A stretch of 9,597 nt of DNA from a bacterium (GTDB taxonomy: Bacteria; Patescibacteriota; Minisyncoccia; Phycocordibacterales; JAKEFN01): NCBI GenBank assembly GCA_022616085.1, contig JAKEFN010000066.1:1-9597 (forward strand), given 5' to 3'. Shown here piece by piece: positions 4,746 to 9,597 of the stretch. Within the stretch, counting starts at the first letter, position 1. Every line of letters begins with the position of its first letter. The translations under genes and the position numbers were made by a program. The notes beneath the pieces were generated by a model. The model did no database searches. It saw only the letters and a program-made list of their open reading frames with translations, and was not told the origin of the DNA.

Positions 4746-6055
4746 TGATTCTGTAGATGATTCAGCCATTCCTTTTCCTGCCGCGGAAGAAGCTCTCCTG
4801 CCCGCCATGGTTCAGCCATGAGCTCTTCCGTTACGCGTTCCATCCGTATTGCCTGCGATCCTTTGACGAGGATAAGATCGCCTTCGGATATGACCGATTC
4901 CAAAAACTTTCCCGCCTCGCGTGAATCATCGAATTGGAGAATATTTTTTTCGCTCATTTCAGCCGCAAGCGCGCCTTTTGCGATCCCCTTTGCAAAAGGC
5001 CCGACCGTGACGAGTATGTCCAGGGTCGCCGCGGCGAAGCGTCCCAGTTTCTCATGCTCTTCGTTCGTATGGATGCCGAGCTCTTTCATGTCGCCCAAAA
5101 CAGCAATGCGTCTCCCCTCTGTCGGGACATCTTTGAGCATTTCAAGCGTGGCGCGCATGGAAACGGGAGAAGCATTGTATGAATCGTCAATAATAGTGGC
5201 GCCCTTTATGCCCGCGATTATCCGCCCTCGTCCCGTCGGCGCTTCAAATGTTTCAAGCGCTTGAACGGCGGAGAGAAGATCAGCGCCTTCGTTTATGGCA
5301 ACGGCGAGCGCCGCGAGCGCCGGATAGAGATGGTGACGCCCGAGAACCCCGTATATTCGGACCGGAATGCTTGAACCTTTATAATCGATCCGAAAAGTTA
5401 TGCCGATGGGTGTTCCCCTCTCCCCGTGAGACATGATGAATTGCGGATGTGATCCGAGAACGTCTGCACCGAGCCGCATGCCGAACGTAAACGTCCTCGC
5501 ATCCGTCAAACTTCGCAGAGCCATCACCTCGTCATCGTCATAATTGGCAATGAATGTCCCGTTCTGTTTGAGCTCGCGGACGAGATGCGCTTTTTCAGCT
5601 ATCACACTCTCGCGCGAACCAAAAAATTCTATATGCACCGGCACCTCGGGGAAACGCGTTACGACGGCGACATCGGGTTTGAGCCATGATGTTATTTTTC
5701 TTATATCATTCGGATGATCGGCCCCGATTTCGAGAACCAGCATTTCGGGATAGTCGGAATTGGAAAAAGAAGCGAGCCAAGCGCCCCTCGCCAAATTGTA
5801 AAGCCAAAATAAAAGATTATTCCATCCCGAACGGCAGCCGAGGATCGCAAGTGGCACGCCAAACTCCGAATTGTAGCTTTTTTCGCTTTTTCGAACTTTC
5901 TTCGAACCTTTAAGCGCGGCAAAGATCGCGTCTTTTGCGGATGTTTTTCCCACGCTTCCTGTAACAGCAATTATCCGCGGATTGTATCTTCTAATGACGA
6001 TTTTCGCTTCAGCGGTGAGCGCCGCGATAACAATCTTCTTAAAAAAGTTTTTCAT
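4742..6055 (-). CDS. murF: Mur ligase family protein, MurF-like
   Basis: The 437-residue ATP-dependent ligase is placed as MurF, which adds the terminal dipeptide to UDP-MurNAc-tripeptide. From the ATG at 6055: P-loop G33-S-V-G-K-T-S39, the metal-binding E109-I-G-A-D-H-P-N-D-I, D290-D-S-Y-N-A-S-P (the MurF-type DDSYNANP motif), L320-G-D-M-K-E-L-G, and V397-K-G-S-Q-A-I-R-M-E. Only about 30 residues precede the P-loop, against roughly 100 in E. coli MurF, so the N-terminal UDP-substrate domain is essentially missing. The C-terminal domain is complete. An ATG at 6091 would add twelve residues and overlap the PBP gene by 23 bases; I prefer 6055 because AGGTGA lies upstream (13 bases away) and the sequence then starts like related ligases. 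murE is absent next to it. Confidence 0.87.
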   Translation of the reverse strand: MKNFFKKIVIAALTAEAKIVIRRYNPRIIAVTGSVGKTSAKDAIFAALKGSKKVRKSEKSYNSEFGVPLAILGCRSGWNNLLFWLYNLARGAWLASFSNSDYPEMLVLEIGADHPNDIRKITSWLKPDVAVVTRFPEVPVHIEFFGSRESVIAEKAHLVRELKQNGTFIANYDDDEVMALRSLTDARTFTFGMRLGADVLGSHPQFIMSHGERGTPIGITFRIDYKGSSIPVRIYGVLGRHHLYPALAALAVAINEGADLLSAVQALETFEAPTGRGRIIAGIKGATIIDDSYNASPVSMRATLEMLKDVPTEGRRIAVLGDMKELGIHTNEEHEKLGRFAAATLDILVTVGPFAKGIAKGALAAEMSEKNILQFDDSREAGKFLESVISEGDLILVKGSQAIRMERVTEELMAEPWRAGELLPRQEKEWLNHLQNH

Positions 6056-6068
6056 TTTTGATTTTTTA

Positions 6069-7775
6069 TCACCTATCCGGCGGTATTTCATAATAATTGA
6101 GGAGAAATTTGGCGATATTCATAAACGGCTCGGTCAAAGTCTCCGAAGAATAACGCACGCCCTTCGGATGCACCGCATACAAGAATACGATAAAGTGCGG
6201 ATCATATGCGGGAAAATATCCGAAAAATGAATGAAGATTCCTGTCTTTATAATACCCCCCATTGACCGGATCCGCCATGGACGCCGTTCCTGTTTTTGCC
6301 GCGATTGCGTAATGCGGGAGTTTGACCGTCCCCCCGAGAAGCGCTTTATCGACGACATTTACGAGCATGCGGGTGATTTCTTCCGATGTTTCTTCTTGTA
6401 TGACGCGAACGCCCGGGAGAGGCTGTATGCTCTTTTTGAGTCCATTTGTGCCCCGTATTTCTTTTACCAGATAGGGCGTTACAAGCATGCCGCCGTTTCC
6501 CAAAGATGCCAGAGCGCGCGTGATCGCAATAGGGGTAGTCGCAATGCCCTGTCCGTATGATGCGGTCGCAAATTCGATATCGCGGGAGCTTTCGAGGTTA
6601 TCGGCAAGGCCATGCACTTCGCCGGGAAGATCAATGCCGGTCTCTTCGTCAATGCCGAATCGGAGCATATATCTCCGAAACGTATCCTTTCCCATTTTTT
6701 GCATGGCAAAAACAACACCCGTATTGAGCGATTGATTCAGCACTTCCTGCATGTCGACAGTCCCCCGCCCCTTGCCGTCGTAATTCTCGATGCGGGAGCT
6801 GTTGAGCGTGAGATACCCCGCATCATAATAAGTCGTCTCGGAGGTAACTGATCCTGTATCCAAAGCGGCCGCCATAGTGAGAGGCTTCACGATTGAACCC
6901 ATCTCATAGACGTTTTCGATCAAAGGGTTGGTAAAAACAGCTTGATCGGGAACGGAAGAATAATTATTCGGATCAAAAGTCGGAAGAGAGCTCAAGGCAT
7001 AGATTGCGCCGGAACGAGGGTCCATGATGATGCCTCCCGATTCGCGGGGAGAATATTTTCTGTGAAGCGAGAGAAGCTCGTCCTCAAGAAACGATTGCAC
7101 GAACGGCTCAATCGTAAGCGCAAGATCGCCTTCCCTCTCCGCATCTTTTTGGAACACCGCATCGCGCAGGCTCAAAAAAACTTCAGCGAAAAAATTGATT
7201 GCGGGGCCTCCGTCCTCGCGCATGAGTTCGTCGTTATAATACCGCTCCAATCCATACCGGCCCGAGAGATCACTCCCATCAAAACCGACAAAACCAAGCA
7301 CGTGCGCGGTAGAGCTTCCAGCCGGATAAAAACGCCATTTGTCTTTCCTCACGCCAACGCCCGTAAGAGCGAGAGAAAGAATTGCCTCCGTATCTTCGCG
7401 CCCGATATTGCGGGCTATTTCTTCGTATGGGTCGTTCTTTTTGCGTGCTTTGATAAAATACGATTCTCGATCAAGCGGGATAATTTTGGAAATTTGACTG
7501 TATGCGTGTTCGGGGTCTTTGAGTATTCCAGGGTTGATAAAAAGGGCGAAACCGCTCCTTTGCGTGGCGGCGGAGACGAGATCCCCGTCTTTTTCAGTAA
7601 AAAAAATAGAACCTCGGTTGAACACGTTGTCGGAAGGCGTCACGTATTGATTCTCCCCCCGTTCGGCATAGTATTCGCCGTGGATAATTTGGACAAAATA
7701 AAGCCGCGCGACAAGCGCTGCCGCAAACAAAACAAAAAAAGAAAACAATAGATGTATTCGAAAATTAGAACCCAT
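6069..7775 (-). CDS. ftsI: Class B penicillin-binding protein (FtsI/PBP2-type transpeptidase)
   Basis: This 568-residue enzyme cross-links septal peptidoglycan. After a short basic start there is one membrane helix (about 7-29) ending in the V-A-R-L-Y-F-V-Q-I-I-H-G-E-Y-Y signature, then the dimerisation domain beginning N-R-G-S-I (about 53-57). The transpeptidase domain has all three active-site motifs: S294-I-V-K297, S349-L-N351 and K494-T-G-T-A-S. Length is normal for FtsI/SpoVD-type proteins without PASTA domains, and none is visible at the C-terminus. The start is uncertain: ATG at 7775 overlaps ftsL by 11 bases, while ATG at 7814 adds 13 basic residues with a larger overlap. The position between ftsL and murF in a dcw cluster supports FtsI over the elongation enzyme. 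The stop is TGA. Confidence 0.93.
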   Translation of the reverse strand: MGSNFRIHLLFSFFVLFAAALVARLYFVQIIHGEYYAERGENQYVTPSDNVFNRGSIFFTEKDGDLVSAATQRSGFALFINPGILKDPEHAYSQISKIIPLDRESYFIKARKKNDPYEEIARNIGREDTEAILSLALTGVGVRKDKWRFYPAGSSTAHVLGFVGFDGSDLSGRYGLERYYNDELMREDGGPAINFFAEVFLSLRDAVFQKDAEREGDLALTIEPFVQSFLEDELLSLHRKYSPRESGGIIMDPRSGAIYALSSLPTFDPNNYSSVPDQAVFTNPLIENVYEMGSIVKPLTMAAALDTGSVTSETTYYDAGYLTLNSSRIENYDGKGRGTVDMQEVLNQSLNTGVVFAMQKMGKDTFRRYMLRFGIDEETGIDLPGEVHGLADNLESSRDIEFATASYGQGIATTPIAITRALASLGNGGMLVTPYLVKEIRGTNGLKKSIQPLPGVRVIQEETSEEITRMLVNVVDKALLGGTVKLPHYAIAAKTGTASMADPVNGGYYKDRNLHSFFGYFPAYDPHFIVFLYAVHPKGVRYSSETLTEPFMNIAKFLLNYYEIPPDR

Positions 7776-8067
7776 TCTGTGCGAATGCTTTCCGCGATAC
7801 GAATATCGGCTCATCCGCCTGTTTGAAACCGACCATCTCCGCGTACTCAAAGCTGATGCCGTTCCTCAAGGACAAATACTCGGACTCAAGCGCTCCAACA
7901 CTTGATGAAAGTGCGGTTTTTTCTTTTTCGAGGCGTTCGCGCTCCACGACCGAAAGAATCGTCCCATTTACAAAATACGCGTAAATGAGAGAAATGGCAA
8001 AAAGGAGGGTGCACAAAACCCAAAAAAACTTCTCCTGTGCCGTATGAAATTGTATGAGCCGCGTCAT
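7765..8067 (-). CDS. ftsL: FtsL-like cell division protein
   Basis: This small bitopic protein has 100 residues. It has a short cytoplasmic start (M-T-R-L-I-Q-F-H-T-A-Q-E-K), one membrane helix (about residues 14-34), then a heptad-patterned coiled coil rich in Leu and Glu (about 40-70) and a short polar tail. That architecture and its position between rsmH and the PBP gene identify it as FtsL, which bridges FtsB and the FtsWI synthase in the divisome. FtsL sequences diverge strongly, so assignment rests on topology and synteny. The ATG at 8067 is used; a TTG at 8079 would add four residues. There is no Shine-Dalgarno sequence. It starts 24 bases after the rsmH stop and overlaps the PBP gene by 11 bases, suggesting coupled translation. 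Confidence 0.8.
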   Translation of the reverse strand: MTRLIQFHTAQEKFFWVLCTLLFAISLIYAYFVNGTILSVVERERLEKEKTALSSSVGALESEYLSLRNGISFEYAEMVGFKQADEPIFVSRKAFAQNGF

Positions 8068-8091
8068 AGGTTTTTTCAAATATCAAAATGT

Positions 8092-8997
8092 CTATGCTGT
8101 TTTTTCCGCGATACGGAGCTTGGCGCTCCGAGCGCGGGGATTATTTTTTATTTCCGTATAAGAGGGCGTAATGGGTTTTTTGGTGATGCCGAGAGCTTTT
8201 GATTCGCGAGAAAGATCCCTCAAAAAATGCTTAACGATCCGATCTTCGTGCTCATGGAACGAGATAACCGCGATACGCCCCCCGACTCTCAATGCTTCAA
8301 AGGCGGACCTCAAGCCTTCCGAGAGCGCGCCGAGCTCGTCGTTTACCGCGATGCGAAGCGCCTGAAAAGTCTTGGTGGCAAAATGAATTCTCTTATGCCG
8401 ATACCATGCGGGGACGCTTTTCTCTATGATGCGGACAAGCTCTGTCGTCGTCGTTATCCGATGCTCCAAACGCGCCTCCGCGATATGCCGTGCGATGCTT
8501 TTCGCGTATAGCTCTCCCCCGAAACCGGCAATGACCGCGGCAATATTCTCTTCATCCCAATCATTTACGATTTCCTCCGCCGTAAGCGCGTGTTCTTCCG
8601 GATTATCATTTAAGGTCATAATGAGAGGCTCTTCTCTCTGGAAAGAAAAACCCCTTCCCGACTGTTCAAGCTGATCGGAGCTCAAACCGAGATCAAAAAG
8701 CGCCCCGTCAATATTCTTGATGTCTCGAGAATGAAGATGCTCCGTTATCTGGCGAAAATTACCCTGTATATATTCCTTTTTGCAGGATTTCGCCGAAAGC
8801 CGCTTTTTTGCGCGTTCGATCGCGCCACTATCGATATCTATTGCAATGAGCGTCCCTTCTTTCCCAATTTTTTCGCATATTTCTTCGCTATGGCCGCCGC
8901 CGCCGAGCGTTGCGTCAAGAATGACATCCCCGCGGCGGATACCGAGCCCTTGTATCGCTTCACCGGAGAGAACTGAAATATGCCGAGTATCTGTCAT
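8092..8997 (-). CDS. rsmH: 16S rRNA (cytosine1402-N4)-methyltransferase
   Basis: This 301-residue SAM-dependent methyltransferase (formerly MraW) modifies C1402 in the ribosomal decoding centre. The SAM-binding motif is D28-A-T-L-G-G-G-G-H-S37. The other family blocks follow: F101-D-L-G-L-S-S-D-Q-L, R115-G-F-S-F, T208-K-T-F-Q-A-L-R-I-A-V-N-D-E-L and N286-P-R-A-R-S-A-K-L-R. The usual V-I-S-F-H-S-L-E-D-R block reads V-I-S-F-H-E-H-E-D-R here, a small change that leaves the His, Glu and Asp in place. Length is normal. The ATG overlaps the mraZ stop as ATGA, a four-base overlap typical of coupled translation in dcw clusters. The stop is TAG. Confidence 0.97.
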   Translation of the reverse strand: MTDTRHISVLSGEAIQGLGIRRGDVILDATLGGGGHSEEICEKIGKEGTLIAIDIDSGAIERAKKRLSAKSCKKEYIQGNFRQITEHLHSRDIKNIDGALFDLGLSSDQLEQSGRGFSFQREEPLIMTLNDNPEEHALTAEEIVNDWDEENIAAVIAGFGGELYAKSIARHIAEARLEHRITTTTELVRIIEKSVPAWYRHKRIHFATKTFQALRIAVNDELGALSEGLRSAFEALRVGGRIAVISFHEHEDRIVKHFLRDLSRESKALGITKKPITPSYTEIKNNPRARSAKLRIAEKTA

Positions 8998-9428
8998 AGA
9001 AGCCCTATCTCTCCGAGTTTTTCAGCCAGAACGTCCGCGTCTTTCTCCGCTCCGCTCCTATATTCATTCCATGCCTCTTCGCCCCAGAGCTCCACGCGGG
9101 TATGAACGCCGATTGCGACCGCGCGAGCCTCGATATGAGCAAAGGATTTAAGGGTCTCCGGAATCAGCATGCGCCCCACGGAATCAATGTCCGCCTCGGT
9201 CGCGCCCGCAAGCAAAAGGCGGATGAAGCTTCTCGTATCCTTATTTCCGATCGAGAGTTCCGAGAGCTTTTCCGTCACTTTTTTCCACTGCGAAAGCGGG
9301 TAGACAAACAAACACCGGTCCAAACCGTAGGTAATGATCACCTTCCCTCCCATCTCTTTTCGGAATTTTGCCGGAAGCGAAATGCGATTTTTGGAATCAA
9401 AAACATGTATGTATTCCCCTACAAGCAT
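8994..9428 (-). CDS. mraZ: Transcriptional regulator MraZ
   Basis: The product is a 144-residue MraZ, a DNA-binding protein with two AbrB/SpoVT-like half-domains that form a ring. The tandem signatures are D11-S-K-N-R-I-S-L-P and D82-S-V-G-R-M-L-I-P. In E. coli MraZ represses its own dcw operon by binding tandem TGGGN repeats; matching repeats precede this gene. The ATG at 9428 gives the family start (M-L-V-G-E-Y-I-H-V-F-D); an in-frame TTG twelve codons upstream sits inside a leader hairpin and is unlikely. No Shine-Dalgarno sequence is seen. It heads mraZ-rsmH-ftsL-PBP-murF and overlaps rsmH by four bases. The tail after residue 120 is acidic and predicted helical. Confidence 0.95.
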   Translation of the reverse strand: MLVGEYIHVFDSKNRISLPAKFRKEMGGKVIITYGLDRCLFVYPLSQWKKVTEKLSELSIGNKDTRSFIRLLLAGATEADIDSVGRMLIPETLKSFAHIEARAVAIGVHTRVELWGEEAWNEYRSGAEKDADVLAEKLGEIGLL

Positions 9429-9437
9429 GGCCGTATT

Positions 9438-9495
9438 GTGCGGGATTAGCCCCACATCCGCCAAAGTTCATAAAAAATGAAACGCAGGCGGATGT
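9438..9495 (-). promoter_or_regulatory. Structured leader of the mraZ operon (two hairpins)
   Basis: On the minus strand ACATCCGCC (9495-9487) pairs perfectly with GGCGGATGT (9462-9454) around a 24-base loop; the loop itself can form TTCAT/ATGAA. A second hairpin, GTGGGG with CCC-G-CAC (9455-9438, one bulged G), begins in the last two bases of the first, so both cannot be fully paired at once. The second ends 9 bases before the mraZ ATG. This could control ribosome access or attenuation. It matches no riboswitch class I know. Confidence 0.5.
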
Positions 9496-9507
9496 AATTC
9501 TAATATC

Positions 9508-9553
9508 TCCCACTCCTTCCCACTTTATTTAAATTATATACCACTATATCCCA
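9508..9553 (-). promoter_or_regulatory. Candidate MraZ operator repeats
   Basis: The minus strand has GTGGGA twice with exact 10-base spacing (cores TGGGA at 9522-9518 and 9512-9508) just after the predicted transcription start. A second pair, TGGGA (9553-9549) and TGGTA (9543-9539), also 10 bases apart, sits inside the -35/-10 spacer. MraZ is known to bind tandem TGGGN repeats separated by five bases upstream of its own gene, which is this geometry. Assignment is by motif and position. Confidence 0.65.
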
Positions 9554-9561
9554 AAATACAA
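9533..9561 (-). promoter_or_regulatory. Predicted dcw cluster promoter
   Basis: The minus strand has TTGTAT (9561-9556), a 17-base spacer, and TATAAT (9538-9533), a perfect -10. Transcription should start near 9526, giving a leader of about 98 bases before mraZ. The spacer contains one pair of MraZ-type repeats. Confidence 0.7.
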
Positions 9562-9564
9562 AAC

Positions 9565-9573
9565 TGTGGATAA
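9565..9573 (-). promoter_or_regulatory. Consensus DnaA box
   Basis: The minus strand reads TTATCCACA, the strict R1-type DnaA box, three bases upstream of the dcw -35 hexamer. A single box cannot define an origin. It could couple division-gene transcription to DnaA, or be one of several boxes continuing past the window. The remaining bases to 9597 hold nothing else I recognise. Confidence 0.5.
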
Positions 9574-9597
9574 GTGACGTAAATAAGCATCAAAAAA

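Noticed and set aside
6942..7751. 269-codon plus-strand open frame
   Set aside because: It is antisense to the PBP gene, very rich in Arg/Lys as expected for a shadow frame, with no domain seen.
9429..9464. TTG start twelve codons upstream for mraZ
   Set aside because: It falls inside the leader hairpin and adds residues not found in the family; the ATG at 9428 fits the conserved N-terminus.
1..9597. CRISPR array, tRNA or rRNA gene, transposase
   Set aside because: No regularly spaced repeats, cloverleaf, rRNA-like sequence or transposase motif was seen on either strand; the only repeat is the palindromic element.
1..9597. Recoding of TGA as glycine (code 25)
   Set aside because: Several genes (ssb, ccdA, PBP, murF, mraZ) end at TGA at the expected family length, and no gene needs an internal TGA to be complete.

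Overview
The window looks like a chromosomal piece of a Candidate Phyla Radiation (Patescibacteria, probably Parcubacteria-like) bacterium. The evidence is indirect: a very short bS18, a Mur ligase with almost nothing before its P-loop, tightly packed genes that mostly lack Shine-Dalgarno sequences, and a short dcw cluster without murE. TGA is an ordinary stop codon (ssb, ccdA, murF, the PBP gene and mraZ all end in it), which argues against the code-25 lineages. There are eleven convincing genes and no stretch over 300 bases without one.

Right half, minus strand (about 9573 down to 4032): a dcw cell-division and wall cluster, read mraZ, rsmH, ftsL, class B PBP (ftsI/pbp2-like), murF-like, then a small unrecognised membrane protein, closed by a strong intrinsic terminator. 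The promoter before mraZ has a good -35/-10 pair, TGGGA-type repeats at 10-bp spacing that resemble MraZ operators, a consensus DnaA box just upstream, and a structured leader. The terminal membrane-protein gene has its own near-consensus sigma70 promoter overlapping the murF stop, and the only clear Shine-Dalgarno sequence in the window.

Middle (4026 to 3234): a minus-strand PD-(D/E)XK nuclease with four cysteines placed as in Cas4/AddB-type Fe-S nucleases. It meets a plus-strand membrane-anchored alpha/beta hydrolase (2213-3076) tail to tail. Between them sits a 163-bp near-perfectly symmetric palindromic element whose two ends (TAGAGC...GCTCTA) supply the TAG stop codons of both genes.

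Left part (2188 to 1, minus strand): ccdA, divergent from the hydrolase across a 24-bp gap holding a palindromic -10 element, then the rpsF-ssb-rpsR operon. The rpsR stop codon is again the end of a second copy of the palindromic element, in inverted orientation and cut by the window edge. Removing the complete copy with one TA restores overlapping TAA stops for both flanking genes, which suggests a small TA-targeting mobile element (MITE-like) that inserts into stop codons. This is the most unusual thing in the window.
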